Positions 32,219-43,826 of a stretch of DNA of 64,000 nt are shown here, one piece after another. The stretch spans positions 62,001 through 126,000 of the forward strand of contig URXT01000001.1 in assembly GCA_900551915.1 (NCBI GenBank), read 5' to 3'. A program made the position numbers and the translations under genes. Under the pieces are notes generated by a model. It did no database searches. It had not been told where the DNA came from and was given only the letters and a program-made list of their open reading frames with translations. The stretch comes from an uncultured bacterium. Its GTDB lineage: Bacteria > Cyanobacteriota > Vampirovibrionia > Gastranaerophilales > Gastranaerophilaceae. Each line of letters opens with the position of its first letter. Position 1 is the stretch's first letter.

Positions 32219-35200
32219 ATGTCTAAGACAAAATATGCGAAAAGAGTAACGCCAATGGGTATCCCGCATACCAGATTGGACGATTTACCGGATCTTATTG
32301 AAGTGCAAAAAAAATCGTTTGAATGGTTTTTGAAAGAAGGTTTGAAAGAAGAATTGCTTTCTTTCTCTCCGATTAAAGACTATACCGGCAGATTAGAATT
32401 GCATTTCTTGCCAAACTATACTTTTGATAACGCAAAGTATACGGTTGAAGAAGCAAGAATTCATGACGCAACTTATGCCAAACAGCTTCGTGTTATGATA
32501 AGACTCGTAAACCGTGACAGCGGTGAAATTAAAGAACAAGAAGTTTATATCGGTGATATTCCGACAATGACAGATAAAGGTACATTTATCGTAAACGGTG
32601 CTGAACGTGTTATCGTATCGCAAATCGTTCGTTCACCGGGCGTTTACTTCAAACGTGAAATTTCACCTGCAGGAAAACGTTTATATAACGCAACTATGAT
32701 TCCGAACCGCGGCGCATGGTTGAAAATCGAAACTGATTCTAACGATTTAATTTACGTTAAAATCGACAAAAACAGAAAAATCTTAGCTACAACCTTGTTG
32801 AAAGCTATGGGTATAACAGTTTCTGAAATGGAATCTTTATTCACTCACTTTGAATTCTTGAAGAAAACTCTTGATAAAGATACAGCAGAAACAACTGATG
32901 ATGCATTAATTGAAGTTTATAAAAAATTAAGACCCGGTGATCCTGCATCAGCAGCAGGCGGACGTTCAATTTTGGAAGCCCGCTTCTTTGATGAAAAGAA
33001 ATACGATATCGGCCGTGTCGGACGTTATAAATTAAACAAAAAATTGAACCTGAACATTCCAAAAAATCAGAGAACTTTGACTGTTCAGGATATTGTTGCA
33101 TCAATCGAATATTTAATTAATTTAACATACGATGAAGGAACTGTTGATGATATTGACCACCTTGGCAATAGAAGAATCCGTTCAGTTGGTGAACTTCTTC
33201 AAAACCAGTTCAGAGTTGGGCTTTCAAGAATTGAAAGAATTGTTAAAGAAAGAATGACTCTTCAAGATTCAGAAACTTTGACTCCGTTGAACTTATTGAA
33301 CACCAAGCCTTTGGTTGCTTCATTAAAAGAATTCTTTGGTTCTTCACAGTTATCACAGTTCATGGACCAGATTAACCCGTTGGCTGAATTAACTCACAAA
33401 AGACGTATTTCAGCTCTTGGGCCAGGCGGTTTGATGAGAGAACGTGCAGGTTTTGCAGTTCGTGACATTCACCCTTCTCACTACGGACGTATCTGCCCGA
33501 TTGAAACTCCTGAAGGTCCGAACGCAGGTCTTATCGGTTCTTTGGCAACTCACGCAAAAGTTAATGATTATGGCTTCATTGAATCTCCGTTCTTTGTTGT
33601 TAAAGACGGTGTTGTAACTGATGAAGTTGTTTATATGACAGCAGACGAAGACGAAAACTTCCGTGTTGCACCGGCTGACGTTCAATTGAATGATGACAGA
33701 ACATTTAAAGATGAATATGTCCCTATTCGTTATCGTTCTGAATTCACAATGGGCGAATCTCAAAAAGTTGACTACGTTGGGGTTTCTCCAATCCAGATTA
33801 TCTCAGTTGCAACTTCATTAATTCCGTTTATTGAGCACGATGACGCCAACCGTGCATTGATGGGTTCAAACATGCAGCGTCAGTCAGTACCGCTTTTGAT
33901 TACAGACAGACCGCGTGTTGGAACAGGTATGGAAGCTCGTGCCGCAAAAGATTCAGGTATGGTTGTAATATCAGAAGTTGATGGTGTTGTTGAACGTGTA
34001 GTCGGTGAAGAAATTGTAATTCGCGATACAAATAACAAACCTCACATATATCAATTAATGAAATATTTAAGAAGCAACCAGGATACTTGCATTAACCAGC
34101 GTCCGATTGTTAATGAAGGCGACAAGGTTAAAGCCGGCGATGTAATCGCTGACGGTGCGTCCACTAACGGCGGTGAACTTTCATTAGGTAAAAACGTAAT
34201 TGTTGCGTACATGCCTTGGGAAGGTTACAACTATGAAGACGCGATTTTACTTTCAGAAAGATGCGTTCACGATGATGTGTTCACATCCGTTCACATTGAA
34301 AAATTAGAAATCGACGCACGTCAGACAAAACTCGGACCGGAAGAAATTACCCGCGAAATTCCAAACGTTTCAGAAGATGCTTTGAGACATCTGGATGAAC
34401 GCGGAATTGTTCGTATCGGTGCAAGAGTTTATGCAGACGATATTTTGGTAGGTAAAGTTACACCGAAAGGCGAATCTGAGCATCCGCCTGAAGAAAAACT
34501 TCTCCGCGCAATCTTCGCAGAAAAAGCAAGAGATGTAAAAGATAACTCATTAAGAGTTCCTCATGGTGAAGGCGGCCGTGTTCTCGACGTTAAAGTATTT
34601 GACAGAGAAAAAGGCGACGAACTTCCGCCGGGCGCAAATACAGTAATCAGAGTTTACATCGCTCAAAAACGTAAAGTTTCAGTGGGTGACAAACTCTCAG
34701 GACGCCACGGTAATAAAGGTATCGTATCAAGAATTTTACCGAAAGAAGATATGCCGTTTATGCCTGATGGAACACCGGTTGATATCGTATTGAATCCGCT
34801 TGGTGTACCTTCTCGTATGAATGTTGGCCAGACTTATGAATTATTGCTAGGTTTGGCAGCATACTTGACAGGAAATTACTACGAAGCACCTTCATTTGAT
34901 GAAATGTACGGTGATAACAAATCCGAAATCGCAACAAAAGCCGAACTTTTGAAAGGTATTAAAGAATCAGGCTGCGATTGGGTAACCGAAGACGGTAAAG
35001 TCAGATTGATTGACGGACGTACAGGTGAACCGTTTGATGAACCTGTAGCAGTTGGTCTTTCATATATACTTAAACTTGTTCACTTGGTTGATGACAAAAT
35101 CCACGCTCGTTCAACAGGTCCTTACTCATTAGTAACTCAACAGCCTTTGGGTGGTAAAGCTCAATTCGGCGGACAGAGATTCGGTGAGATGGAAGTTTGG

Positions 35201-35536
35201 GCCCTGGAAGCTTACGGTGCTGCTTACACATTGCAGGAAATGCTTACAATCAAATCCGACGATGTTAACGGCAGAAACCGCGCTTACGAAGCAATTGTTA
35301 AAGGCGATAACATCCCGAGACCGGGTATTCCGGAATCTTTCAAAGTATTGGTTCGCGAATTACAGTCTATCGGCTTGGATATCACAGTTGCGAAGAAAGA
35401 CGGCGCTGAAGTTGACTTGATGACAGATATGGATGATTTGAGAAAATCAGCTCCGAAAAGAACTCTGTCTGATATCGATTCAGAATTGTTAAACATCAAC
35501 TTCTTTGAAACACCGACAACCTTTGGTGATATTTAA
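32219..35536 (+). CDS. rpoB: DNA-directed RNA polymerase subunit beta
   Basis: This is the beta subunit of RNA polymerase, 1106 aa and full length for the cyanobacterial lineage. Visible conserved blocks are [21 protein letters not shown], the rifampicin region ([33 protein letters not shown]), [17 protein letters not shown], the clamp region [12 protein letters not shown] and the C-terminal [28 protein letters not shown] set the start at the ATG 32219 (MSKTKYAK) after GAGGTG. The frame opens one codon earlier at a TTG. It heads the rpoB-rpoC1-rpoC2 operon. Confidence 0.97.
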   Translation: MSKTKYAKRVTPMGIPHTRLDDLPDLIEVQKKSFEWFLKEGLKEELLSFSPIKDYTGRLELHFLPNYTFDNAKYTVEEARIHDATYAKQLRVMIRLVNRDSGEIKEQEVYIGDIPTMTDKGTFIVNGAERVIVSQIVRSPGVYFKREISPAGKRLYNATMIPNRGAWLKIETDSNDLIYVKIDKNRKILATTLLKAMGITVSEMESLFTHFEFLKKTLDKDTAETTDDALIEVYKKLRPGDPASAAGGRSILEARFFDEKKYDIGRVGRYKLNKKLNLNIPKNQRTLTVQDIVASIEYLINLTYDEGTVDDIDHLGNRRIRSVGELLQNQFRVGLSRIERIVKERMTLQDSETLTPLNLLNTKPLVASLKEFFGSSQLSQFMDQINPLAELTHKRRISALGPGGLMRERAGFAVRDIHPSHYGRICPIETPEGPNAGLIGSLATHAKVNDYGFIESPFFVVKDGVVTDEVVYMTADEDENFRVAPADVQLNDDRTFKDEYVPIRYRSEFTMGESQKVDYVGVSPIQIISVATSLIPFIEHDDANRALMGSNMQRQSVPLLITDRPRVGTGMEARAAKDSGMVVISEVDGVVERVVGEEIVIRDTNNKPHIYQLMKYLRSNQDTCINQRPIVNEGDKVKAGDVIADGASTNGGELSLGKNVIVAYMPWEGYNYEDAILLSERCVHDDVFTSVHIEKLEIDARQTKLGPEEITREIPNVSEDALRHLDERGIVRIGARVYADDILVGKVTPKGESEHPPEEKLLRAIFAEKARDVKDNSLRVPHGEGGRVLDVKVFDREKGDELPPGANTVIRVYIAQKRKVSVGDKLSGRHGNKGIVSRILPKEDMPFMPDGTPVDIVLNPLGVPSRMNVGQTYELLLGLAAYLTGNYYEAPSFDEMYGDNKSEIATKAELLKGIKESGCDWVTEDGKVRLIDGRTGEPFDEPVAVGLSYILKLVHLVDDKIHARSTGPYSLVTQQPLGGKAQFGGQRFGEMEVWALEAYGAAYTLQEMLTIKSDDVNGRNRAYEAIVKGDNIPRPGIPESFKVLVRELQSIGLDITVAKKDGAEVDLMTDMDDLRKSAPKRTLSDIDSELLNINFFETPTTFGDI

Positions 35537-35567
35537 GAACGTAACAAGCTAAGCAATGATAATTAAA

Positions 35568-35588
35568 TGGGGGAATTGAATTCCCCCA
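35568..35588 (+). other. Perfect hairpin between rpoB and rpoC1
   Basis: TGGGGGAATT (35568-35577) and AATTCCCCCA (35579-35588) form a perfect 10-bp inverted repeat around a single G. No T run follows, so it is not an ordinary terminator. It may be an RNA processing or stability element, or adjust the ratio of beta to beta' subunits. The rpoC1 ribosome-binding site (AAGGAG) follows after 10 bases. Confidence 0.6.
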
Positions 35589-35610
35589 GATAAAAAGGAG
35601 AAATATATAA

Positions 35611-37320
35611 ATGTCAACAAGTATTGATTATTTTGACTATATACGAATAAGTATAGCGTCGCCGGAAAGGATTTTGAAATGGTCCTACGGTGAGGTTACC
35701 AAACCTGAAACAATTAACTACCGTACATTAAAACCCGAACGCGACGGTCTTTTCTGCGAAAGAATTTTCGGGCCATCAAAAGACTGGGAATGCTATTGCG
35801 GTAAGTATAAAAGAGTTCGCCACAAAGGTATTATCTGCGAACGCTGCGGTGTAGAAGTTACAGATTCAAAAGTAAGACGTCAGAGAATGGGACACATCAA
35901 ACTGGCGGCTCCTGTTTCTCACATCTGGTTTTTGAAAGGAATTCCTTCATACCTCGGTTTATTGCTAGATATGACTTTGAAAGACCTTGAACAGGTTATT
36001 TATTTTAACAACTACGTAGTTCTTGATCCGGGCGAAAGCCAATTCAAAAAACTTCAGCTTTTAGGCGAAGAAGAATATGAAGATTATATGGCTGAAAACG
36101 AAGATTCTACATTAAAAGTAGGCATCGGTGCAGAAGCTATTAAAGAATTATTATCAGAAATTAATACAAAAGAACTTGCAGAAGAAATCAGAACAGAACT
36201 TGCAGGTTCAGTAAATTCAGTTCAAAAGAAAAGCAAACTTATCAAACGTTTAAGACTGCTTGACAGCTTGATTTCATCTGAAACAGATCCGACCTGGATG
36301 ATTATGGATGTTTTGCCTGTAACTCCTCCGGATTTGAGACCGATGGTACAATTGGACGGCGGACGTTTTGCAACTTCTGACTTGAACGATTTGTACAGAC
36401 GTGTTATTAACAGAAACAACCGTTTACAAAGACTTTTGGAAATGGGTGCTCCTGAAATCATTGTTCGTAACGAAAAACGTATGCTGCAAGAAGCTGTTGA
36501 CGCTCTTATTGACAATGGCAGACGTGGAAGAACAGTTGTCGGCCCAAACAACAGAGCATTAAAATCACTTTCTAATATTATCGAAGGTAAACAAGGTCGT
36601 TTCCGTCAGAACCTGCTCGGTAAACGTGTTGACTACTCAGGCCGTTCAGTTATCGTTGTAGGTCCGCAATTGAGCTTAAATCAGTGCGGCTTGCCGAAAG
36701 AAATGGCAATAGAATTGTTCAAACCATTTGTTGTTAACAAACTTATTGAACGCGGATATGTTCAAAACATTAAATCAGCTAAGAAGAAAATCGAGCGCTC
36801 AGAAGCAATCGTTTGGGATATCCTTGAAGAAGTAATCGACGGACACCCGGTATTGTTAAACCGTGCCCCGACCCTTCACAGACTGGGTATTCAGGCATTT
36901 GAGCCGAAATTGGTAGAAGGCCGCGCAATTCAGCTTCACCCGCTTGTTTGTACAGCGTTCAACGCTGACTTCGACGGTGACCAGATGGCTGTTCACGTTC
37001 CGCTTTCAATCGAAGCGCAAACTGAAGCCCGTATGTTAATGTTAGCAACTAATAACATTCTTGCACCGGCTACAGGTAAACCGATTATTACACCAACTCA
37101 GGACATGGTTTTGGGTATGTACTACCTGACAATCCTGAAAAATCCGGAAGCAGATCCGAAAGGATATTTCTATAACTTCCAGGACGCAATTTCAGCTCTT
37201 GAAGTCGGCGTAATTGACCTTCACGACAAAATCGTTGTACGTGATGAACACGGCGGAAGGTTAGAAACTACAGCAGGAAGATTAATCTTCAATGAAGCTG
37301 TAAGAAAAGCCCTGGTTTAA
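35611..37320 (+). CDS. rpoC1: DNA-directed RNA polymerase subunit gamma (N-terminal part of split beta')
   Basis: This is the N-terminal portion of the beta' subunit encoded as its own gene. The zinc ribbon ([23 protein letters not shown]) lies near the start. The active-site loop [12 protein letters not shown], with the three catalytic aspartates, begins at residue 451. The protein ends naturally at VRKALV with a stop codon and a 61-base gap before rpoC2, so this is a real split rather than a frameshift. A separate rpoC1 is a marker of Cyanobacteria and their non-photosynthetic relatives. At 569 aa it is slightly shorter than the photosynthetic forms. Confidence 0.97.
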   Translation: MSTSIDYFDYIRISIASPERILKWSYGEVTKPETINYRTLKPERDGLFCERIFGPSKDWECYCGKYKRVRHKGIICERCGVEVTDSKVRRQRMGHIKLAAPVSHIWFLKGIPSYLGLLLDMTLKDLEQVIYFNNYVVLDPGESQFKKLQLLGEEEYEDYMAENEDSTLKVGIGAEAIKELLSEINTKELAEEIRTELAGSVNSVQKKSKLIKRLRLLDSLISSETDPTWMIMDVLPVTPPDLRPMVQLDGGRFATSDLNDLYRRVINRNNRLQRLLEMGAPEIIVRNEKRMLQEAVDALIDNGRRGRTVVGPNNRALKSLSNIIEGKQGRFRQNLLGKRVDYSGRSVIVVGPQLSLNQCGLPKEMAIELFKPFVVNKLIERGYVQNIKSAKKKIERSEAIVWDILEEVIDGHPVLLNRAPTLHRLGIQAFEPKLVEGRAIQLHPLVCTAFNADFDGDQMAVHVPLSIEAQTEARMLMLATNNILAPATGKPIITPTQDMVLGMYYLTILKNPEADPKGYFYNFQDAISALEVGVIDLHDKIVVRDEHGGRLETTAGRLIFNEAVRKALV

Positions 37321-37381
37321 GATTGATAAATGCGACTTAACTAAAATCGTAAGCTAAGTTATAAAATAAAGGAAATATAGA

Positions 37382-40300
37382 ATGGAAACATACACAAATT
37401 CAAAGAAAACTCCGGAATTTATTAATAAACAGATGGATAAAAAAGGTTTAAACAACCTTCTGTCTCAAATATATTTGGAGTTTGGCGGTGCTAAAACCGC
37501 AGAACTTGCAAACAGCCTGAAAAACTTGGGCTATAAGTATGCCACCAAATCCGGTACAACAATTTCAATTGCGGATTTGCAGGTACCTTCCGTTAAAAAA
37601 GAATTACTGAAAGAAGCGGAAAAAGAAATTGAAAAATCAACTAACAGATACTTAAAAGGTGAAATTACCGAAGTTGAAAGATATACAAAAGTTATCGACA
37701 CCTGGTCTGAAACTACTGAAAAATTAACAGCTCAGGTTGTTGAAAATTTTGATAAATTAAACCCTGTATATATGATGGCGTTCTCCGGTGCGAGAGGTAA
37801 CTTATCACAGGTATCACAGCTTGTAGGTATGCGCGGTTTGATGGCTGATGCACAAGGTCAGATTATCGACTTGCCGATTAAATCAAACTTTAAAGAAGGC
37901 TTGTCAGTTACCGAATACATCATTTCATCATACGGTGCACGTAAAGGTCTTGTAGATACAGCGTTAAAAACAGCCGACTCTGGTTATTTGACAAGACGTT
38001 TGGTTGATGTTGCGCAGGACGTAATTATTCGTGCTGATGACTGTCATACAACTAAAGCTATCAACATGAAACCGATTACAAACGGTGATGCTGTAATTGT
38101 TCCGTTAATTGACAGACTTTTAGGAAGAACAATTGCAGAAGATATTAAAGATACAGACGGAACAGTTCTTGTTCAAGCCGGAACAACAATGAACCGTGAT
38201 GATGTTAAAAAAGTTGCACACTTGAACCTTCAGGAATTACGTGTTCGTTCAGGATTGACTTGCGGACTTGAATACGGTATCTGCCAAAAATGCTACGGCT
38301 GGGCAATGACAACCCAAAAGCTCGTAGATATTGGTGAAGCTATCGGTATTATTGCAGCCCAGTCAATCGGTGAACCCGGAACACAGCTTACAATGAGAAC
38401 ATTCCACACCGGCGGTGTATTCAAAGGTGCCGGCGCTATGAAATCAATCGAAGCCAAATCTGCCGGTGAAGTTGTTTCAAGCGTTAAAACCCGCGAAGTA
38501 AGAACACGCCACGGGGACGTTGTTAAAGTTGCAAACTACGAAGCCGATATCGAAATTAAAGGTGCAAAACGTACTGATAAATATCATATTCCGGCTGGTT
38601 CAACTGTGTTCTTTACAAACGGAATGCAGGTTGAAAAAGGTTTCAAACTTGCAGTTTATGAACCTGCATCATCAGGCGACGGCTCTCGTTTGACTGAAAA
38701 AGCTACAAAAGATATTACATCAGACCTTCCGGGCGAAGTTATCTACGAAGATTTCATCGCTGATGAAAAGAAAGACAGACAAGGCAACATTTCAAGAACT
38801 ACAAACAAACAAGGTATTATTTGGGTTCTTGGAGGCGATGTTTATAACCTTCCGGGCGGCTCTAAAGTTCTTGTAAAAGACGAACAGCCAGTCAAAGAAG
38901 GCGAAAAATTAGCTGAAACTTTAACCATTTCAGAACACGGCGGCGAAGTTCGTTTCGGGGAAGATTTGGTTATTGAAGATGTTAAATTTGAAGGCAAAAA
39001 TATCAAGAAAATTGTTCAAGGTAAAGAATTAACAATTGTAATTGCTTCATTAATGCCTGAAAACGCTTCATTTGAACAAACCAAAAAAGAACAGCTCTGG
39101 ACAGTTGACAAAACCGGCGAAAAATACATCGTTAAAGCTCCGGTTGATACTCCGGTTGAAAACGGTATGATTATTGCAGAACTTATCGACGATGAGTGCG
39201 CAGTAACTTCCTCCGGTGAAATCAGATACGTTGATGTTGAAGTTGATGAAAATCAAATCATCACAAAACCGGGTTCTGTTGTATTTATTCCGGAAGAAAT
39301 TCACCAGATTTCAAAAGACAGCTCTTTGAAAATGGTTGAAAACGGAACTTTCGTTACAGCAGGTACCGAAGTTGTGAAAGACGTTTACTGTCACATCGAC
39401 GGTATTGTTGAATTCAAAGAATTTAACGACATTATTCACGAAATCACGGTAAGACCCGGCGAAGTTCATACACTTTCAAGCATTTCAGAACTTAAGGTGG
39501 ATGAAGGCGAAGTTGTTAAAAAAGGAACAGTTATCGCAGAAGGTATTAAAGCAAGTGAAACTTCAATCGTGTCAATTATGGATTCAGCTAATGATGACAT
39601 TGATATTGATGATTTGGATGAAGAACTTGACGCAAGCCTTTCACTTGATGAAGACAACATTGCAAACCAGCCTGTTCAAATTCTTATCAGACCTGTTCAA
39701 GTACTTGAAGTTGAACAAAAAGACGTTTCAATTAAATTTAATACAACAGATGATTTGATTGACATTGTTCCTGTAACACAGCTTCAATACAAAGACGGTG
39801 CAAGAGTTAGAAACCTTGATGGTTCAACAATTACCAGAACAAGCTTGGTTCTTCAAATGCAGGGTTACTTATCACACCTTAAAGGTATGGTAGAACTTGA
39901 TGATAAAGGTAATTTGAGAATTGTTGTTCTTGAAAACCTTATCATCCGTCGTGAATTCGAAGGTAATTCAAAATTGATGTCTTCACTTCAAACAGAGCTT
40001 CTTGTAAAAGACGGCCAGACAATTGACCCGAAAACTCCGGTTGCAAAAACTCAGGTTCTTGCAATTAACGACGGTGCAGCTTCTATTAAACACGACAATG
40101 AAGATGCGCGCAGATTGTTAATCATTTGCGACAACTACGAAACAGTTGTTACTTTAAAAGGCAAAGCTTCTGTTAAGAAGGGCGATTTTGTTAAACTTGA
40201 TTCAATCATATCTGACAACGGCGAAAAATCTCCGGTTTCAGGACAAATTGTTTCAATCAACAAGAACGAAGTTAAAATCAGAAACGGCCGTCCTTACTTA

Positions 40301-41239
40301 ATCAGTCCAGGTACAATGCTTCAGGTTGAAAGCGGCGCATTGGTACTTCGCGGTGATATTATTGCAACACTGGTATTTGAAAGACAAAAAACCGGTGACA
40401 TCGTTCAAGGTCTTCCGCGTGTTGAAGAACTTCTTGAAGGCCGTAAACCGAAAGATTGCGCAATCCTTGCAGAAGTTGACGGCGTAGCTGAAATCGAAAC
40501 AGACGATGACTTGCCGAGATTGTACCTCGTTAACGAAAACGGACGTACAGAAATTAAATACGCAATCGATGCAAACATCATTGTTCAAGACAAACAGAAA
40601 ATCACAAAAGGTCAGCCTTTAACAAGCGGTCCTTTGAACCCGCACGATGTTATCAGACTTTGCGGACCTGAAGCTGCTCAACAGTATCTGGTAGATGAAG
40701 TTCAGCGCGTATATCGTTCACAGGGCGTAGAAATTGCTGACAAACACGTTGAAATTATTGTTCGTCAGATGACCAAGAAAGTTAAAGTTGTTGACGCCGG
40801 CGATACAACATTGCTGCCTGGTGAATTGGTTGAAATTCAGCACTTCGAAAATGCAAACAAAGAAGTTGAAGCAGAAGGTAAAACTCCTGCAACTTGTGAA
40901 TTCCTGCTATTGGGTATCACAAAAGCTTCCTTGAACACAGAAAGCTTCATTTCAGCAGCTTCATTCCAGGAAACAACAAGAATTCTTACAGAAGCAGCGG
41001 TTGATGGTAAGAAAGACTTGCTCCGCGGATTAAAAGAAAACGTAATTATCGGTCGTTTAATCCCGGCAGGTACAGGCTTCCACCACTTGACCAACGCTAA
41101 CGAAGAAAAAGAACGTGAAGCAAGAAAACGTGCTGTTGCTCAAAGAAATCAGGCTCGTAAACCGTCTGCGATTTTGGAAGAAATCGAAGGTATGTTCGGA
41201 GCTCCTGATTTCCAGATTGACAACGGCGACGAAGAATAA
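37382..41239 (+). CDS. rpoC2: DNA-directed RNA polymerase subunit beta' (C-terminal part)
   Basis: This is the C-terminal portion of split beta'. It includes the bridge and trigger regions ([36 protein letters not shown]) and [40 protein letters not shown] sequence. A long beta-rich insertion of about 500 residues in the middle is typical of the cyanobacterial subunit. The final blocks are [40 protein letters not shown] and [21 protein letters not shown]. At 1285 aa it is in the normal range. An AAGGAAA site precedes the ATG and a strong terminator ends the operon. Confidence 0.96.
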   Translation: METYTNSKKTPEFINKQMDKKGLNNLLSQIYLEFGGAKTAELANSLKNLGYKYATKSGTTISIADLQVPSVKKELLKEAEKEIEKSTNRYLKGEITEVERYTKVIDTWSETTEKLTAQVVENFDKLNPVYMMAFSGARGNLSQVSQLVGMRGLMADAQGQIIDLPIKSNFKEGLSVTEYIISSYGARKGLVDTALKTADSGYLTRRLVDVAQDVIIRADDCHTTKAINMKPITNGDAVIVPLIDRLLGRTIAEDIKDTDGTVLVQAGTTMNRDDVKKVAHLNLQELRVRSGLTCGLEYGICQKCYGWAMTTQKLVDIGEAIGIIAAQSIGEPGTQLTMRTFHTGGVFKGAGAMKSIEAKSAGEVVSSVKTREVRTRHGDVVKVANYEADIEIKGAKRTDKYHIPAGSTVFFTNGMQVEKGFKLAVYEPASSGDGSRLTEKATKDITSDLPGEVIYEDFIADEKKDRQGNISRTTNKQGIIWVLGGDVYNLPGGSKVLVKDEQPVKEGEKLAETLTISEHGGEVRFGEDLVIEDVKFEGKNIKKIVQGKELTIVIASLMPENASFEQTKKEQLWTVDKTGEKYIVKAPVDTPVENGMIIAELIDDECAVTSSGEIRYVDVEVDENQIITKPGSVVFIPEEIHQISKDSSLKMVENGTFVTAGTEVVKDVYCHIDGIVEFKEFNDIIHEITVRPGEVHTLSSISELKVDEGEVVKKGTVIAEGIKASETSIVSIMDSANDDIDIDDLDEELDASLSLDEDNIANQPVQILIRPVQVLEVEQKDVSIKFNTTDDLIDIVPVTQLQYKDGARVRNLDGSTITRTSLVLQMQGYLSHLKGMVELDDKGNLRIVVLENLIIRREFEGNSKLMSSLQTELLVKDGQTIDPKTPVAKTQVLAINDGAASIKHDNEDARRLLIICDNYETVVTLKGKASVKKGDFVKLDSIISDNGEKSPVSGQIVSINKNEVKIRNGRPYLISPGTMLQVESGALVLRGDIIATLVFERQKTGDIVQGLPRVEELLEGRKPKDCAILAEVDGVAEIETDDDLPRLYLVNENGRTEIKYAIDANIIVQDKQKITKGQPLTSGPLNPHDVIRLCGPEAAQQYLVDEVQRVYRSQGVEIADKHVEIIVRQMTKKVKVVDAGDTTLLPGELVEIQHFENANKEVEAEGKTPATCEFLLLGITKASLNTESFISAASFQETTRILTEAAVDGKKDLLRGLKENVIIGRLIPAGTGFHHLTNANEEKEREARKRAVAQRNQARKPSAILEEIEGMFGAPDFQIDNGDEE

Positions 41240-41265
41240 TATAATAAAATCGGAACGATAAAGCG

Positions 41266-41295
41266 AAGAGAGGATTGAAAAATCCTCTCTTTTGC
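41266..41295 (+). terminator. Terminator of the rpoB-rpoC1-rpoC2 operon
   Basis: AGAGAGGATT (41267-41276) and AATCCTCTCT (41281-41290) form a perfect 10-bp stem with a GAAA tetraloop, followed by TTTGCTTTTG. Confidence 0.9.
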
Positions 41296-41367
41296 TTTTG
41301 ATAAATGGTATATTTACATCATGTGCTATTTTAAAATTTCCAATATAATTCTAAAAAAGGAGATTTT

Positions 41368-41460
41368 ATGGCATTAAGCGAAACAGTTTTATAACCAAAT
41401 AGTCGCAGTTTTTTTAATGTCAGAGACTACTTCAAATTGGACGAAAAAACAGGATCATAA
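41368..41460 (+). pseudogene. Remnant of a DUF3137 gene copy
   Basis: After an AGGAG ribosome-binding site, an ATG opens a frame of only eight codons (MALSETVL, 41368-41394). Thirty bases further, 41425-41460 reads DYFKLDEKTGS followed by a stop. That is nearly identical to the last residues of the intact gene just downstream (DYFKLDEKTGL). I read this as a duplicated DUF3137 gene that lost its middle, leaving its start signal and its C-terminal end. Confidence 0.6.
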
Positions 41461-41474
41461 AAAGAGGAATAAAT

Positions 41475-42545
41475 ATGTCTGAAGAAAATCACAATTCCTA
41501 TGTTGAGATTCAAAACATGTTTGAAAAACTTGTTTTAGAACATGAAAACGAGAGAAAAAAGAGATTAAATGTTGTAATTTTAATTTTCTTTTGTTTTATA
41601 TGTTTGGTTTCCGCATTTTTGTATGTTGTTTTGAATAAAGTTAGTTTACAGTTTATTTTTTTATTCGTCATTCCTGTAATACTTCTTTTAACCTGTCTTT
41701 GTCTATTTATTATCAATCGATACAACAAGAATTTTAAATTGTATCTGAAAAAAGCCTGTTTACAAAAAGTTTTGACCCGACTTGGCAGTATAAAGTGGCA
41801 AGTTGGTAACCATATTATACCAAAAACTAAACGTACAAAAAGTATGCTCTTGCCAGACTATCACTATTTTAAAAATGATGACACATTTACTGGAGAATAC
41901 AAAGGTGTTGTATATTCGATAGCGGAAACAGAACTATTTTACAGACGTCGCCAAACCACCGAAGATACAAAAATTTACCACGGTGTTCTAATCAATTTTG
42001 CGGCAAATAAAAAGATAAAAGCAAAAACAATAGTTACGTCAAAAGGTGATATGAATATTATGAATAATGCTCCATTATTGGGTGCATTAATAGCATTGTC
42101 TGTTTTTGTAATTTCAGCCGGGCCATATGCAATTTTGATGATTATTGCAATTTTGTTCGGGCTAAGTATTGCGTTTGCGGTTTTATCTTTATTTCATAAA
42201 GAACCGTTTGAAAAATTAAACAAAATAGTTCTTGAAGATCCGGTCTTCAACAGAAAATATACAGCATATTCTTCTGATGAAGTAGAAGGCCGCTATTTAT
42301 TGACAACCGGATTTATGGAAAGATTTAATAAAGTCCGTACAGCTTTTGGGGTAAACAATATCAAATGTTCATTTTATGATAATGATTTTATGATTGCAAT
42401 CAAAACAAGGAAGGACTTATTTGAGCTTGGCAGTCTTTTTACATCATTAAAAAATCCAAAATATATCAGAAAATTTATGGATGAATATATTTCAATAATA
42501 TCACTTATAGACTACTTCAAACTTGATGAGAAAACAGGTTTATAA
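41475..42545 (+). CDS. DUF3137 membrane protein
   Basis: The protein has 356 aa. Two N-terminal helices (residues about 32-80, VVILIFFCFICLVSAFLYVVL and FIFLFVIPVILLLTCLCLFII) are followed by a cytosolic part with FTGEYKGVVYSIAETEL. Another pair of helices lies near residue 200. The conserved DUF3137 block is IVLEDPVFNRKYTAYSSDEVEGRYLLTTGFMERF. Family function is unknown. A paralog lies at 52793 and a decayed copy immediately upstream at 41368. AAAGAGG precedes the ATG and a terminator follows. Confidence 0.78.
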   Translation: MSEENHNSYVEIQNMFEKLVLEHENERKKRLNVVILIFFCFICLVSAFLYVVLNKVSLQFIFLFVIPVILLLTCLCLFIINRYNKNFKLYLKKACLQKVLTRLGSIKWQVGNHIIPKTKRTKSMLLPDYHYFKNDDTFTGEYKGVVYSIAETELFYRRRQTTEDTKIYHGVLINFAANKKIKAKTIVTSKGDMNIMNNAPLLGALIALSVFVISAGPYAILMIIAILFGLSIAFAVLSLFHKEPFEKLNKIVLEDPVFNRKYTAYSSDEVEGRYLLTTGFMERFNKVRTAFGVNNIKCSFYDNDFMIAIKTRKDLFELGSLFTSLKNPKYIRKFMDEYISIISLIDYFKLDEKTGL

Positions 42546-42566
42546 TTTCAAAAAGGATTTCTAAAT

Positions 42567-42603
42567 AACGCGGAGGATTTTGTAAAAGTTCTTCGCGTTT
42601 TTG
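42567..42603 (+). terminator. Terminator after the DUF3137 gene
   Basis: AACGCGGAGGA (42567-42577) pairs with TTCTTCGCGTT (42589-42599), including two G-T pairs, and a short T run follows. Confidence 0.7.
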
Positions 42604-42631
42604 CCGTTAATATTTTTGAAAGGATTTATTT

Positions 42632-42796
42632 ATGGCAATAATTATTGAAGGTCAAAGAAGAATTATTAAAATGTCCGTGGATGATATTTTAAATATTGTG
42701 CGCGAATATCAATTAATAACACGCGGCACCTGTTGTTACGAGCATACGAGAGAACTTCTTGAGCGTGCAGAATTTTTTGTGCCTGAAGATGTTTAA
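42632..42796 (+). CDS. Small protein of unknown function, 54 aa
   Basis: An open frame of 54 codons starts at ATG 42632 with AAGGA eight bases upstream. It encodes MAIIIEGQRRIIKMSVDDIL, then NIVREYQLITRGTCCYEHTRE, and ends in RAEFFVPEDV. The protein is cytosolic, with a Cys-Cys pair in the middle and a helix-strand appearance. I do not recognise it. The good ribosome-binding site and its place in a gap between two genes support it as real. Confidence 0.55.
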   Translation: MAIIIEGQRRIIKMSVDDILNIVREYQLITRGTCCYEHTRELLERAEFFVPEDV

Positions 42797-42870
42797 ATTT
42801 TTGTAAAAGAATATTACAAAATTAGCAAAAAATCTTCTGTTTTGATTTAATATTTGCAGGAGGTGTCCTA

Positions 42871-43323
42871 ATGTTTGTAAATTCTGTCAGAAATTTTAAT
42901 TTTACATCGTTTAAAGCTCAAGAAAATGAAGTTTCTCAAGCTGCCGTAGCTAAAACTGAATCCCAACCTGCTCCGGAAATTCCTGAAATTACAAAACCGG
43001 AAGTCAAAGCCGACAGCTTTGAACATACTCAGCCGGCCGCTCCTCAGCCCGCGCAAAATCAAGGAGTAATTCCCGGAGTGCAAATGCCGACACTTGCTCA
43101 GATTTCAAAAGCTAAAACAACACAAAAAATTCTCGGTGGTTCAGTTTTTGCATTAGGCGCTTTAGGCATAGCTTCCGCCCTCAGCCCCAAAACATGGGTG
43201 AGACTTCTTTTCACAATTCCGGTAGGCGGTGCGATTGCATACTTTGGGGCAAATATGTATAACATGGCAAATGCTCTGGATAGATTAAAAGAGTATGCTG
43301 TCAATCCCCAGGCTAAGCAATAA
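42871..43323 (+). CDS. Hypothetical membrane protein with proline-rich N-terminal part
   Basis: A 150-aa protein of unknown function. Residues 20-75 are rich in Pro, Ala, Gln and Glu and look disordered (PAPEIPEITKPEVK, QPAAPQPAQNQG). Two hydrophobic segments follow at about 87-107 (ILGGSVFALGALGIASAL) and 111-130 (VRLLFTIPVGGAIAYFGANMY). The tail is short. GGAGG lies before the ATG. The proline-rich part may span or contact the cell wall, by inference only. It is transcribed toward the thioredoxin/CcdA pair. Confidence 0.6.
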   Translation: MFVNSVRNFNFTSFKAQENEVSQAAVAKTESQPAPEIPEITKPEVKADSFEHTQPAAPQPAQNQGVIPGVQMPTLAQISKAKTTQKILGGSVFALGALGIASALSPKTWVRLLFTIPVGGAIAYFGANMYNMANALDRLKEYAVNPQAKQ

Positions 43324-43400
43324 TAATTATGCCCGCTTAGAGTTTTGAAAAAATCCTTTTTGGTTTATGCTATTATGTAAGTCGAAAAGGAGAAATTCTC

Positions 43401-43826
43401 ATGAAAAAAAACATTATTATTGTTGCATTAGTATTGATAGTTCCGCTTGTTGCATTTTGGATATTGAGTAATGCAAACACAACAACAGCACAGACAAATC
43501 CTGAAATCCCACAAACCGATCAGGTTGTTAACGAAGTTGCTATCGGAAAACCTCAAATCTTAAAATTCACATCAACGATGTGTCTAGACTGCCAGACAAT
43601 GAACAAATTGTTTAAAGAAGTTTTTCCAAAATACCAGGATAAGATTGTTTTGACTGAAATTTCTGTTCAGGATGGAAAAGCTTTTACAAACGAACAAATC
43701 AAAAAATATAATATTACATTGGTGCCGACAATGATTTTCCTTGACTCAAATAACAATCAGGTTCAGAGAATTGAAGGCGCAATTGAGAAAGAAGTTTTGG
43801 AGAATTATTTAAAGGAACTTAAATAA
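43401..43826 (+). CDS. Membrane-anchored thioredoxin-like protein
   Basis: A signal anchor (IIIVALVLIVPLVAFWILS, residues 5-23) is followed by a thioredoxin fold whose active site is CLDC (FTSTMCLDCQTMNKLF) and whose cis-proline loop is VPTMIFLD. The CcdA gene follows with a one-base overlap (TAATG). The two probably carry electrons across the membrane to reduce disulfides outside the cytosol. AAAGGAG precedes the ATG. A promoter with an extended -10 (TGCTATTAT) lies about 30 bases upstream. At 141 aa it is a compact form. Confidence 0.86.
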   Translation: MKKNIIIVALVLIVPLVAFWILSNANTTTAQTNPEIPQTDQVVNEVAIGKPQILKFTSTMCLDCQTMNKLFKEVFPKYQDKIVLTEISVQDGKAFTNEQIKKYNITLVPTMIFLDSNNNQVQRIEGAIEKEVLENYLKELK

